Below are positions 7,682-16,541 of a stretch of 64,000 nucleotides of DNA, in pieces. Position 1 is the first letter of the stretch. The number at the start of each line of letters is the position of its first letter. Source of the stretch: Chryseobacterium daecheongense. GTDB taxonomy: Bacteria; Bacteroidota; Bacteroidia; Flavobacteriales; Weeksellaceae. A model generated the notes under the pieces. It was not told the origin of the DNA, did no database searches, and saw nothing but the letters and a program-made list of their open reading frames with translations. A program made the translations under genes and the position numbers. The stretch spans positions 3,906,001 through 3,970,000 of the forward strand of contig CP115858.1 of the NCBI GenBank assembly GCA_027920525.1. Reading direction: 5' to 3'.

Positions 7682-9340
7682 CTAATAATTATACAGCATG
7701 CTATAGTATTCATCAGCCATTCTATCGCTGTTAAACTGATGCTTAACATCATCCATGGCATTGTACTGTATTTTCCTCCAGCTATCTGCATTGTCGTAGT
7801 AGGTTGGAAGGATCTGGTTTTCCAGGATTTCATATAACTGGTTTAAATCATAATTATCCTGTTCATAAATGCTCATATTCAGGTAATCTGCTTTTTGAAC
7901 GACAAAAGAGTTTTGTCCGTGTCTTGCAAATTCAGGAATCCAGCCGTCATCTGTCGAAAGATTTACAGAACCATTCATAGCAGCAGTCATTCCGGAAGTT
8001 CCTGAAGCTTCTCTTGGAACCCTGGGATTATTCAGCCATAGGTCCGAACCCTGTTTTAGTGATTTGCTTAAAGAAAGTTCATAACCTGTAAGGACAGCCA
8101 TGTTTTTATGATTTTTACTTTCTTCTACCAGTGTATTGAATGTAGAAATGGCAGAATAATCCATTGGATAGGGTTTCCCTGCCCAAATTATCTGAACAGG
8201 ATGTTCAGGATTATTCAATAACTTGTAAAATCTGTCCTTATCGTGCAAAAGCAGATCAGCACGTTTATAACCGGCAAATCTCCTTGCCCAGACTATAGTA
8301 AAAATGTTTGGATTGAAAAGATTTCCTGTTTGATCGGCAACGATTTTAAAGAGTCTCTTTTTTAAATATTTTTTACGGTAATCAAATGCCTGATCGTCTC
8401 TTTCATCTTTGGAGTTGTAGAGGCGCTTATCTGCCCAGTATTTAAATTCCTGTGCATTGGTGATTGATTTGATTTCGCAAATTCCGGGATATTTACTCCA
8501 CATTGCTCTGGAAACCACACCGTGAAGTTGTGAAACACCATTGGCAACTTTAGCCATTTTTAATGCACAAAGAGAATGATTGAAACGTTCATCATCTACT
8601 CCTTCTATGCTTTTGGCTTCTTCCATACTAAAGCCTGAAAAATAAGACATGTCATAACATAATTTCAGATTATGTTTTTCATTTCCCGCTTCTTCAGGAG
8701 TGTGCGTTGTGAAAACAAGTTTCTCTTTTACTTTGCTTAAATCTCCATTGTATTTTCTTAATAAATAAAATGCAGCGGGTAGGGCATGTGCTTCATTCAG
8801 ATGATAAATATCTCTTTCCAGATTCATTTCGTCCAGTAATTGGGCACCTCCTTTTCCCAATAAAATATATTGAGCCAGCTTTGTCGATTCATTGGCATCA
8901 TATAGTTTATGACAGATTGTTTTTGAAACGTGGTCATTTTCCGGTACATCTGTTGATAGAAAAAACATAGGGGCGGTATGGAAAATTTCAGGATCCAGAT
9001 ACCATACTTTCACCCAAACAGGAGCGCTGTGGATTTCAATTTGGAATTTTATTCCGGTATCTTCCAAAAAACTATACATTTTTTTTGTCCATACCGGCTG
9101 TAGTGTCTGATCGTGGTTTCTTGCCTGATCATAGTATCCGAATTTCCAGAGTATTCCTATTCCTATAAAATCCTGCTTTAAATTATAGGCGCTTCTCATG
9201 TGTGAACCGGCTAAAAAGCCAAGTCCTCCGGAATATATTTTTAAAACCTGTTCAATGGCAAATTCCATTGAAAAATAGGCAACTTTTTTTGAATATTGGG
9301 GATTGGTATTAAAAGGTATTTTAAAGTTTTTAAAATCCAT
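7682..9340 (-). CDS. GT35 glycogen/alpha-glucan phosphorylase-like protein lacking the PLP lysine
   Basis: A 552-residue member of the glycogen phosphorylase superfamily (GT35), resembling the short alpha-glucan phosphorylase branch. Matching features: the N-terminal AYFSMEFAIE and SGGLGFLAGSH segments, THTPEEAGNEKH, and the C-terminal active-site region ARRFAGYKRADLL, which in the family contacts phosphate. The motif that normally reads SGTSGMK, whose Lys forms the Schiff base with pyridoxal phosphate, here reads SGTSGMT: residue 452 is Thr (codon ACT, read at 7987-7985). Without that lysine, normal PLP-dependent phosphorolysis is unlikely, so it may be a divergent glycosyltransferase, a regulatory homologue or a degenerate enzyme. 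A TACCTTTG element lies 26 bases upstream (9373-9366). No other glycogen gene is adjacent; a half-length GT5 protein lies 10 kb away. Confidence 0.85.
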   Translation of the reverse strand: MDFKNFKIPFNTNPQYSKKVAYFSMEFAIEQVLKIYSGGLGFLAGSHMRSAYNLKQDFIGIGILWKFGYYDQARNHDQTLQPVWTKKMYSFLEDTGIKFQIEIHSAPVWVKVWYLDPEIFHTAPMFFLSTDVPENDHVSKTICHKLYDANESTKLAQYILLGKGGAQLLDEMNLERDIYHLNEAHALPAAFYLLRKYNGDLSKVKEKLVFTTHTPEEAGNEKHNLKLCYDMSYFSGFSMEEAKSIEGVDDERFNHSLCALKMAKVANGVSQLHGVVSRAMWSKYPGICEIKSITNAQEFKYWADKRLYNSKDERDDQAFDYRKKYLKKRLFKIVADQTGNLFNPNIFTIVWARRFAGYKRADLLLHDKDRFYKLLNNPEHPVQIIWAGKPYPMDYSAISTFNTLVEESKNHKNMAVLTGYELSLSKSLKQGSDLWLNNPRVPREASGTSGMTAAMNGSVNLSTDDGWIPEFARHGQNSFVVQKADYLNMSIYEQDNYDLNQLYEILENQILPTYYDNADSWRKIQYNAMDDVKHQFNSDRMADEYYSMLYNY

Positions 9341-9365
9341 GTATCACAATTTTGTATTTAAAAGC

Positions 9366-9373
9366 CAAAGGTA
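9366..9373 (-). promoter_or_regulatory. Candidate -7 element of the GT35 gene
   Basis: Minus-strand TACCTTTG matches TAnnTTTG exactly and sits 26 bases before the ATG; no convincing TTG box at the right distance. Confidence 0.4.
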
Positions 9374-9540
9374 TTGAATATGAAAGTAAACTATACATTA
9401 ATTATTTGACAATTTATTTTTAAAAATATCTGTTGAATAGTTTTTTTGCTTACCTTTAAGTGTAATTTTTTGATAATCAAAAACTTCTCAGATGAAACTT
9501 TAGGTTCCATGTTTTATTAACCATTAATAAAAAGGCAGTC

Positions 9541-10338
9541 ATGAAAAAGGTGTTTTCCGATGAAGATTTAATCAAGAATCTAAGCTTATATTACCTGAAT
9601 CGACATTTGAAAAAAAAGCCGATAGAAAAGTATCATCGTAAAATAGACGAATCTCAGCTTCATGACCGCGAAAAGTATAAGAAAAAATCAGAAATTTTAC
9701 TGTTAAATTCTTTTATGCATCATTTTCCTGATGTTAAATTTGAAAACCTTACCTGTGAAAGTCCCGACTTTATCGCTAATTTAAATGATAAAAAAATTGG
9801 AATAGAACTCACTGAGGTTATCAATCATTTGGAAATGAAGAAGATAGAAAGTAATCTTAACAAGATTTTCCGTCAGGCTGAAATATTATTAGAACAAGAA
9901 GACACTACGAAATATCGTGGTGTTTATTTTTTAGAATTTCATTCGGATTTCAGGTTTGATAATCCCGAGGAACAGCAGGAAAGTATTCTTGCCATCTGTA
10001 AGAGCATAAAGAAAAACAAACCGGTAGGCTGCGTTAAAAAAATCAGGAAGTCTTTTCATCGTAGAAATGTATTTATTACACATGAATACAGTATGAATTT
10101 ATTTGATGAATTATGCTCGGATAAAATACTTGAACTGATTGAGAAAAAGAATGAAAAATTTCCTTATTACGACACTTCAGTAGACGAATGCTGGCTTGTG
10201 ATCGTTTCAGATATGAATTCTATTGCATCGCGATATACCTTTATTCAGGATAAAGAACATCTGAATGAAGTCAAAAGTCCTTTTCACAAAATTTTCCATC
10301 TTGAGAATTTATGTGGGAATTTGACAAGTATAAAATAA
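9541..10338 (+). CDS. Hypothetical protein with PD-(D/E)XK-like motif
   Basis: Not confidently recognised. The 265-residue product is cytosolic, rich in Lys, Glu and Asn. Residues about 76-95 read PDFIANLNDKK followed by IGIELTEV: an Asp on a beta-hairpin, then a hydrophobic strand with Glu two residues before a polar residue. That is the spacing of PD-(D/E)XK nucleases (D-x(10-20)-ExK), but with Thr where Lys is usual. A helix follows (LEMKKIESNLNKIFRQAEIL), as in that fold. The rest contains an internal KKIRKSFHRRN basic patch. It is an isolated gene with about 200 bp upstream and 160 bp downstream and no methylase or helicase partner, so a restriction role is not supported. A nuclease-related or degenerate nuclease fold is inference only. 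Confidence 0.7.
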   Translation: MKKVFSDEDLIKNLSLYYLNRHLKKKPIEKYHRKIDESQLHDREKYKKKSEILLLNSFMHHFPDVKFENLTCESPDFIANLNDKKIGIELTEVINHLEMKKIESNLNKIFRQAEILLEQEDTTKYRGVYFLEFHSDFRFDNPEEQQESILAICKSIKKNKPVGCVKKIRKSFHRRNVFITHEYSMNLFDELCSDKILELIEKKNEKFPYYDTSVDECWLVIVSDMNSIASRYTFIQDKEHLNEVKSPFHKIFHLENLCGNLTSIK

Positions 10339-10434
10339 TTCTTTAATAGATGTGTTTTTGTTTAATAATTACATATTTTTAATATGTATTGTTAATGATT
10401 TTTGCTATTTTATGAATTTTAATGAAATAATAAG

Positions 10435-10442
10435 TATATTTG
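10435..10442 (+). promoter_or_regulatory. Candidate -7 element of the T9SS cargo gene
   Basis: TATATTTG, an exact TAnnTTTG match 58 bases before the ATG at 10501; the -33 box is not clear. Confidence 0.4.
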
Positions 10443-10500
10443 ATATATGTGTTGTGTATTGATTTAATTATTGATTAATTTCTAACAAAAGCATGTATTC

Positions 10501-12600
10501 ATGAGGAAAAATTTACTTATTATTTTTTTATTGATCTCACAAATCCTCTTTTCCCAGGCAGATTGTTCATCTGCATTATCGGTTTGTGGAAATTCAAGCA
10601 TTACATATTCTCCCACAGGAATTGGAGCTGTAAATGAAAATTTAGGAGGGTGCTTAATAACAGGCGAGCACAATTCAATTTGGTATAAACTTACTATTGC
10701 CACTGGCGGAACGCTTACTTTTGATTTGGTGCCCAATGATCCGGATGCGGATTATGATTGGGCTATTTATGGTCCTAATGTAGCTTGCGGAAGTTTAGGA
10801 TCTCCTATACGCTGTAATGCTGCAACTGTGATTGGTGTAGGTCCGTCTACAGGATTAAATATGACAAGTACGATTGTAGACGCTCCCGGAGGATCACTGA
10901 CTCCTTATTGTAAATATTTAGATGTTTTGCCAGGTCAGACTTATTATTTATATATAGATAACTGGGTGGGTGCTGCCAGTACTACAATGGCTCCGTTTTC
11001 TTTGACATGGGGAGGTACTGCTGCTTTGGCGTCTCCTTTCACTGATCCTGCGATACAGCCACATCCATTTGTCCCACCGGGGGTTCCTGCGGCTAATCCT
11101 GCTGACCCACGCGAAGTTATTATATGTAATAGTCCGGCTGTTTTTGATTTCAGTACTTTGACGGCAGGCATTCTTAATGCGAACCCTAATTTCCAGATAA
11201 CGTACCATACTTCACAAAATGATGCCCTTTCCGGTGCAAGCCCGATTTTAACTCCTATTACCGTTAATACAACAACAACTTATTATTTCAGTATACATTA
11301 TCAGGATCCTGCAAATCCCAACAATCCAATCAATTCATGCAGGCAGGTGGGTGCCTTTAAATTTAAGCTGGGAAATATAACAGGGAATAACGTTTCTTTA
11401 TTTGCCTGTAACAATAATAATGCGGGTACGGCAACATTTGATCTTACAACCGCTGCTGTTTTTGGTGATCCTACAGCAGTTAAAAAATATTATCCGTCTT
11501 TAAACGATCTTAATGCAGGTACTAATGAAATTCTGAATCCTTCTGCATATGTATCTGCCGAAGCAACAGTATATGTAAAAATAATTTCCCAGCTGGGATG
11601 TATTGGAACAGGAATGATTTATCTTAAGTTTTATCCTGTGGTGGTTGTAAATGATGCTATTTTGAGATCATGTTTCATTGAAGGTGCCTCCTCTACAGCG
11701 TCTTTTAATCTTACCGCCGCATCGGTTACTACACAGGCACCCGTAACCAAGAAATATTATCCTTCACTTACTGACGCGGTGAATGGAACAAATGAAATCG
11801 CAACACCGTCTGCGTACATCGCTTCTAATGGTGTGGCATACATAAAAGTATTCAATTCAAATAATTGTTTTGCCGTCGCGAAAGTTACTCTAGCTGTGCT
11901 GCCGCCGGTAAAATCGGCAGTCCTTACTGATAAAACCATCTGTATGGAGGATACTACGACATTGGATGCCGGTCCCGGTTTCGATTCATACCTCTGGAGT
12001 ACAGGAGCTACAACCCAGGCGATCACAAATGTAAGCGTAGGGACTTATTGGGTAAAACTAAAAACTGGAGAATGCATCACAACTCAGGAGGTAAAAGTGT
12101 ATGCAAGTGAGCAGCCTGTAATATCCAATATTGATATTTCGACTAACACTATTACAGTTGCGGTTAACGGAGGAACACCTCCTTATCAATATTCATTAGA
12201 TAATATCAACTGGCAGACTTCTAATGTATTTAGCAATGTACCGAGAGGAGATAGCCAGGTTTATGTAAAGGATTCTTATGACTGTGATCCAATTGATATT
12301 ACAGTGTTGGTACCGAACCTGATCAATGTAATTACACCGAATAATGATGGAATTAATGATGTAATTGATTATTCAGCGCTGGCTAACAAACAAAATTTAA
12401 TATTGAGTATCTTCGACAGGTATGGTAATAAGGTTCACCAGGCCGACAAAACAAATGGATATAAATGGGATGGTACTACTAATGGCAGTAAAAAGGTTCC
12501 GACAGGAACGTATTGGTACTCTGTGACCTGGAACGAAAATGATAAGAAAAATACACCGGTTAAATTCTCAAGCTGGATACTGGTGAAAAACAGGGATTAA
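10501..12600 (+). CDS. Type IX secretion substrate with type-B C-terminal sorting domain
   Basis: A 699-residue secreted protein. Residues 1-19 form a signal peptide (LLIIFLLISQILFSQ). The N-terminal part has Cys pairs and a jelly-roll-like region (GEHNSIWYKLTI, DYDWAIYGPN), followed by repeated modules each carrying a conserved KKYYPSL-N/T-DA-x-GTNEI pattern (copies near residues 324 and 418), an Ig-like stretch, and SprB-like PYQYSLDNINWQ. The last 90 residues (ITPNNDGINDV ... FDRYGNKV ... WDG ... PTGTYWYSV) are the gliding-motility-associated type-B CTD that directs export and surface attachment by T9SS. GldKLMN, encoded in this window, is part of that machine. Likely a surface adhesin-type protein; ligand unknown. 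Confidence 0.93.
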   Translation: MRKNLLIIFLLISQILFSQADCSSALSVCGNSSITYSPTGIGAVNENLGGCLITGEHNSIWYKLTIATGGTLTFDLVPNDPDADYDWAIYGPNVACGSLGSPIRCNAATVIGVGPSTGLNMTSTIVDAPGGSLTPYCKYLDVLPGQTYYLYIDNWVGAASTTMAPFSLTWGGTAALASPFTDPAIQPHPFVPPGVPAANPADPREVIICNSPAVFDFSTLTAGILNANPNFQITYHTSQNDALSGASPILTPITVNTTTTYYFSIHYQDPANPNNPINSCRQVGAFKFKLGNITGNNVSLFACNNNNAGTATFDLTTAAVFGDPTAVKKYYPSLNDLNAGTNEILNPSAYVSAEATVYVKIISQLGCIGTGMIYLKFYPVVVVNDAILRSCFIEGASSTASFNLTAASVTTQAPVTKKYYPSLTDAVNGTNEIATPSAYIASNGVAYIKVFNSNNCFAVAKVTLAVLPPVKSAVLTDKTICMEDTTTLDAGPGFDSYLWSTGATTQAITNVSVGTYWVKLKTGECITTQEVKVYASEQPVISNIDISTNTITVAVNGGTPPYQYSLDNINWQTSNVFSNVPRGDSQVYVKDSYDCDPIDITVLVPNLINVITPNNDGINDVIDYSALANKQNLILSIFDRYGNKVHQADKTNGYKWDGTTNGSKKVPTGTYWYSVTWNENDKKNTPVKFSSWILVKNRD

Positions 12601-12611
12601 TATTTGATAAT

Positions 12612-12650
12612 CATAAAAAAAACCATCCTAAAAAGATGGTTTTTTCTTTC
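12612..12650 (+). terminator. Terminator of the T9SS cargo gene
   Basis: Stem aaaaaccatc / gatggttttt around loop ctaaaaa, followed by T-rich sequence, 20 bases after the stop codon. Confidence 0.85.
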
Positions 12651-12670
12651 AATATTTTTAAATTTAATGA

Positions 12671-13261
12671 ATGAAAGAATTATTTATCAAACGATTCAGT
12701 TATTATAAATCTCTTGGAGACAGGGTTTTTGAACAACTGTCAGAAGAGCAGCTATTCTGGCAGTTTAATAACGAGAGCAATTCTATTGCAGTAATTGTAA
12801 AGCATGTTGCAGGAAATATGATTTCACGATGGACGAATTTTTTAACAGAAGATGGGGAAAAGGAATATAGAAACCGCGATGAAGAATTTGTCAATACATT
12901 CAAAACAAAGGAGGAGGTTATCAATTTCTGGGAAAAAGGCTGGAGTTGTTTATTGAATGCATTAGATCAGATCACTGATGAAAACCTGTATGCTACGATT
13001 TATATTAGAGGAGAAGGGCACACGGTTTTAGATGCTGTTTTTCGTCAGCTGGCCCATTATCCCTATCATATCGGGCAGATCGTTTATATTGCTAAAATGA
13101 TAAAAAATGATGATTGGAAAACGCTTTCGATTCCAAGAAATAAATCTCAGGAGTTCAACATGGAAATGAAAAATAAATGGAATGATACTGAATTTAAAGG
13201 TAATTCCTCACCTGTTTGTTTTGAAAATAATCCGGAAGTCAGAGACGATTACAAACAATAG
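12671..13261 (+). CDS. DinB-like DUF1572 family protein
   Basis: A 196-residue protein of the DinB/YfiT metal-binding four-helix-bundle superfamily, DUF1572 branch. Evidence: N-terminal helix FxxYKSLGDRVFEQLSEEQL, the first metal-ligand helix SIAVIVKHVAGNM with His47, and the C-terminal HYPYHIGQIVYIAKM with two His four residues apart; these three His are the usual metal site. FxxxxxDxxW-like trailing sequence and a disordered tail follow. Family members are often thiol-dependent transferases or have no known activity. It starts 10 bases after the terminator of the upstream gene, so a promoter may overlap the terminator region; mtaB begins 68 bases downstream with its own candidate promoter. 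Confidence 0.85.
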   Translation: MKELFIKRFSYYKSLGDRVFEQLSEEQLFWQFNNESNSIAVIVKHVAGNMISRWTNFLTEDGEKEYRNRDEEFVNTFKTKEEVINFWEKGWSCLLNALDQITDENLYATIYIRGEGHTVLDAVFRQLAHYPYHIGQIVYIAKMIKNDDWKTLSIPRNKSQEFNMEMKNKWNDTEFKGNSSPVCFENNPEVRDDYKQ

Positions 13262-13294
13262 ACCGAATCAATTTAGAGTCTTTATTTAAATTAC

Positions 13295-13302
13295 TATCTT
13301 TG
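13295..13302 (+). promoter_or_regulatory. Candidate -7 element of mtaB
   Basis: TATCTTTG, exact TAnnTTTG match, 27 bases before the mtaB ATG; the -33 region is weak (TTA). Confidence 0.5.
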
Positions 13303-13329
13303 CACTCATAAAATTCAGGACTGATAAAA

Positions 13330-14676
13330 ATGTCAAATTTTCATAAAACCGCCGCATTTCATACCCTAGGCTGCAAATTAAATTTTGCGGAAACATCTAC
13401 TATTGCTCGTCAATTAACAGATGCCGGATATGATAAGGTAGGTTTTGATGATAAGGCTGATGTTTATGTGATCAATACCTGTTCCGTTACTGAAAATGCA
13501 GATCGTGAGTGTAAACTTCATGTAAAAAGAGCAATGAAAGCGAATCCAGAAGGACTGGTTGTTATTGTTGGTTGCTATGCTCAGCTCAAGCCTGAAGAAA
13601 TTTCACAGATTAATGGAGTTGATTTGGTATTAGGAGCCAAAGAAAAGTTCAATATCCTGAGTTATCTTGACGATTTAGAAAAATCTGAAAGTGAGGGAAT
13701 TGTTCATTCCTGTGAGATTGAAGAAACCGACTTTTTTATAGGAAGCTACTCAATCGGTGACAGAACAAGAGCCTTTTTGAAAGTTCAGGACGGTTGCGAT
13801 TATAAATGTACCTATTGTACCATTCCTTTAGCAAGAGGGATTTCAAGATCAGATACGATCGATAGTGTTCTTAATAATGCTAAAGAAATTGCAGCAAAAG
13901 ATATCAAAGAAATTGTCCTTACCGGAGTGAATATTGGAGATTATGGAAAAGGTGAATTCGGGAATAAAAGACATGAGCATACTTTTCTGGATCTGATTTC
14001 TGAGCTTGATCAGGTAGATGGGATCGAGAGAATACGTATTTCGTCTATTGAACCTAATCTTCTGAAGGATGAGAGCATTGAACTGGTTTCCAGAAGCAGG
14101 AGCTTTGTTCCTCATTTTCATATTCCTTTACAATCCGGATGCGATGATCTGTTGAAAAAAATGAAGCGACGTTATTTAACAAAGCTTTACCGGGATAGGG
14201 TGAATAAAATTCGTGAAGTTATGCCTCATGCGGCTATTGGTGTTGATGTGATTGTTGGATTTCCTGGAGAAACTGAAGAAAAGTTCATGGAAACCTATAA
14301 CTTCCTTAATGATCTTCCCATCAGTTATCTTCATGTTTTCACTTATTCTGAAAGAGAAAATACCGAAGCAGCAGATATGGAAGGGGTTGTTCCCATCCCT
14401 GAAAGAAAAAAACGCAACAAAATGTTGCGGATCCTTTCGGAAAAGAAAAAAATGTCATTTTATCAAACTCAGCTAGGAAAAACACTTCCGGTCCTTTGGG
14501 AGCATGAAAATAAAGATGGCAAGATGTATGGTTTCACTGAAAACTACGTAAGAGTCCAAAAAGATTTTGACCAGGCATCGATTAACCAGATTGAATTTTT
14601 AAAACTTGAAAAAATAGAAGCTGACGGTACGGTTTCAGTACTTAATTCTTTTGAGAGCTTTTTAGAAAAGGTATAG
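13330..14676 (+). CDS. mtaB: tRNA (N6-threonylcarbamoyladenosine(37)-C2)-methylthiotransferase MtaB
   Basis: Radical-SAM methylthiotransferase converting t6A37 to ms2t6A37 in tRNAs that read ANN codons. The 448-residue protein has the N-terminal UPF0004 domain with its three cluster cysteines (TLGCKLNFAE, INTCSVTENAD and VGCYAQ), the radical SAM motif CxxxCxxC at Cys156, Cys160 and Cys163 (CDYKCTYC), and a C-terminal TRAM-like region. The NTCSVT plus KLNxAE pattern distinguishes MtaB from MiaB (which has KMNxxDS) and from RimO. The t6A substrate is made by a pathway that includes TsaD, which is also encoded in this window 38 kb away. Transcribed alone, from an apparent TATCTTTG promoter. Assignment is firm. 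Confidence 0.94.
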   Translation: MSNFHKTAAFHTLGCKLNFAETSTIARQLTDAGYDKVGFDDKADVYVINTCSVTENADRECKLHVKRAMKANPEGLVVIVGCYAQLKPEEISQINGVDLVLGAKEKFNILSYLDDLEKSESEGIVHSCEIEETDFFIGSYSIGDRTRAFLKVQDGCDYKCTYCTIPLARGISRSDTIDSVLNNAKEIAAKDIKEIVLTGVNIGDYGKGEFGNKRHEHTFLDLISELDQVDGIERIRISSIEPNLLKDESIELVSRSRSFVPHFHIPLQSGCDDLLKKMKRRYLTKLYRDRVNKIREVMPHAAIGVDVIVGFPGETEEKFMETYNFLNDLPISYLHVFTYSERENTEAADMEGVVPIPERKKRNKMLRILSEKKKMSFYQTQLGKTLPVLWEHENKDGKMYGFTENYVRVQKDFDQASINQIEFLKLEKIEADGTVSVLNSFESFLEKV

Positions 14677-14937
14677 CCTTTTTATCTCCTTTCTTATTCA
14701 TATTATTACAGACTTTTCATCATTATTGATGAAAATAGAAAGCAAATTGCCATTACCCAAATTCAGAGAGATTTTCTTACCTTATAGATTCCGAAAGTGC
14801 ATAGGACGGCACGATTTTGCTGATTTGTCTTAAGATATAAATTTCATGCTTCTGTTGAAAACTGAAAAAAACAAAAAATACAATAAATTGAACCGTTTTT
14901 AATGGAGCTGAATGCGGGAAAGTATTCTGTATTTTTT

Positions 14938-14945
14938 TAACTTTG
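14938..14945 (+). promoter_or_regulatory. -7 element that decides the start of the glutamate synthase-like gene
   Basis: TAACTTTG matches TAnnTTTG and covers the TTG codon at 14943 that would be the longest-frame start. Transcription would begin near 14950, so translation should start at the ATG at 14964. Confidence 0.5.
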
Positions 14946-14963
14946 ATAAAATTCAAAAACGAT

Positions 14964-16481
14964 ATGAGAGATAAATTTTTGCTTTGGGGCGCTATAATTT
15001 TAGTTGTAGCCTGGGCTATCGCTTTCTTGATAAAAGCGGATTGGTGGATTCCTATTTTACTTACTATTATTTATGCTGTTGGAGTTTATAATGTTACACA
15101 ATCAAAGCATGCAATTTTAAGAAACTTTCCTGTTTTAGGATATTTCAGATACTTTTTTGAAAGCATTTCTCCTGAGATGCAACAATATTTTATTGAGAGG
15201 GAAACAGATGGGAAGCCTTTTCCCAGAAATCAGCGTTCAGCTGTTTACCGGCGTGCAAAAAACCTTAGCGACACCGTGGCATTCGGAACACAACTGGAGG
15301 TTAATCACAGAAAATATGAAGGGATTAAGCATTCTATATATGCTAAATCGCCATCCGAAGAATTACCAAGAGTATGGGTAGGAGGGGAACAGTGTACACA
15401 ACCTTACCATGCGTCGTTATTTAATATTTCAGCGATGAGTTTTGGAGCATTAAGTGACAGGGCACAGATTTCACTGAACAGGGGTGCGAAAAAAGGTAAT
15501 TTTTATCATAATACAGGGGAAGGAGGTATTTCCCCACATCACCTGGAAGGAGGTGATTTATGCTGGCAAATAGGGACAGGATATTTTGGATGCCGGGATG
15601 AAGAAGGAAAGTTTAATCCGGATCTCTTTATAAAGTATTCTACATTGCCTAATGTGAAAATGATTGAGATTAAATTATCTCAGGGGGCAAAGCCGGGACA
15701 TGGGGGAGTTTTGCCGGGAGTAAAAAATACACCTGAAATTGCAAAGATTCGTCACGTAACACCTGGAGTAACCGTGATTTCGCCACCATCGCACTCTGCT
15801 TTTTCCAATGCAGCAGGTTTATTGAGATTTGTACAGCAACTAAGAGAACTTTCCGGAGGAAAGCCTGTAGGATTTAAGCTTTGTATAGGAGATACAAAAG
15901 AATTTGAAGACATCTGTGTTCAGATGAATGTTTTAAAAATATACCCGGACTTTATTACGATAGATGGAGCCGAAGGAGGTACGGGTGCAGCACCACCGGA
16001 ATTTTCAGATGGTGTAGGAATGCCTTTGGAACCGGCGTTGATTTTTGTAAATAAAACACTTAACAATTATAATGTTAGAAAAAAGCTAAGGGTCATTGCC
16101 AGTGGTAAAGTACTGACAAGTCTTGATATTTTAAGAGCGGTAGCCATGGGAGCTGACATGTGTAATAATGCCAGAGGATTTATGTTCTCACTGGGATGTA
16201 TACAGGCGCTCAGATGTAATACAAACAATTGCCCTACAGGTGTTGCTACGCAGGATAAGATGCTGATCAAGGGACTGGATGTTACAGATAAAAGTGAAAG
16301 GGTGTACCATTTCCATAAAAATACCCTTCATACATGTAATGAGTTGATTGCTGCAGCAGGACGTAGTTCTTATGAAGAAGTAGATGCATCTATGTTTATG
16401 AGGGGAGATGAATTCGATCATCTTGCGGATCTTTATTTTCCGGATATTTTAGGAAATGTAAGACAGAAAACAAGAATGTAG
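14964..16481 (+). CDS. FMN-binding glutamate synthase family protein
   Basis: A 505-residue protein homologous to the FMN/central domain of the large subunit of glutamate synthase (GltB), here as a stand-alone protein with two N-terminal membrane helices (about residues 5-22 and 27-43). Domain evidence: SAMSFGALSDRAQISLNRGAK, TGEGGISPHH, the QGAKPGHGGVLPG loop, ITIDGAEGGTGAAP for FMN binding, and the iron-sulfur cluster cysteines in CIQALRCNTNNCPTGVATQ. It lacks the glutaminase domain, so it cannot itself use glutamine; related proteins are annotated as glutamate synthase-like or YerD type and their reaction is uncertain. I choose the ATG at 14964 because the upstream TTG start lies inside a promoter element. 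Confidence 0.88.
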   Translation: MRDKFLLWGAIILVVAWAIAFLIKADWWIPILLTIIYAVGVYNVTQSKHAILRNFPVLGYFRYFFESISPEMQQYFIERETDGKPFPRNQRSAVYRRAKNLSDTVAFGTQLEVNHRKYEGIKHSIYAKSPSEELPRVWVGGEQCTQPYHASLFNISAMSFGALSDRAQISLNRGAKKGNFYHNTGEGGISPHHLEGGDLCWQIGTGYFGCRDEEGKFNPDLFIKYSTLPNVKMIEIKLSQGAKPGHGGVLPGVKNTPEIAKIRHVTPGVTVISPPSHSAFSNAAGLLRFVQQLRELSGGKPVGFKLCIGDTKEFEDICVQMNVLKIYPDFITIDGAEGGTGAAPPEFSDGVGMPLEPALIFVNKTLNNYNVRKKLRVIASGKVLTSLDILRAVAMGADMCNNARGFMFSLGCIQALRCNTNNCPTGVATQDKMLIKGLDVTDKSERVYHFHKNTLHTCNELIAAAGRSSYEEVDASMFMRGDEFDHLADLYFPDILGNVRQKTRM

Positions 16482-16485
16482 ATAA

Positions 16486-16522
16486 ATAAAAAGCGCTTCA
16501 GTTATTCTGAAGCGCTTTTTTA
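16486..16522. terminator. Bidirectional terminator between convergent genes
   Basis: Perfect 14-bp stem aaaaagcgcttcag (16488-16501) / 16507-16520 with loop ttatt and A/T runs on both sides; lies between the glutamate synthase-like gene and the FKBP-like gene. Confidence 0.92.
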
Positions 16523-16541
16523 TTGGATGTTTTACTTTTAC

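Noticed and set aside
14943..14963. TTG start of the glutamate synthase-like gene
   Set aside because: The TTG is part of the TAACTTTG -7 element; the ATG at 14964 is the better start.
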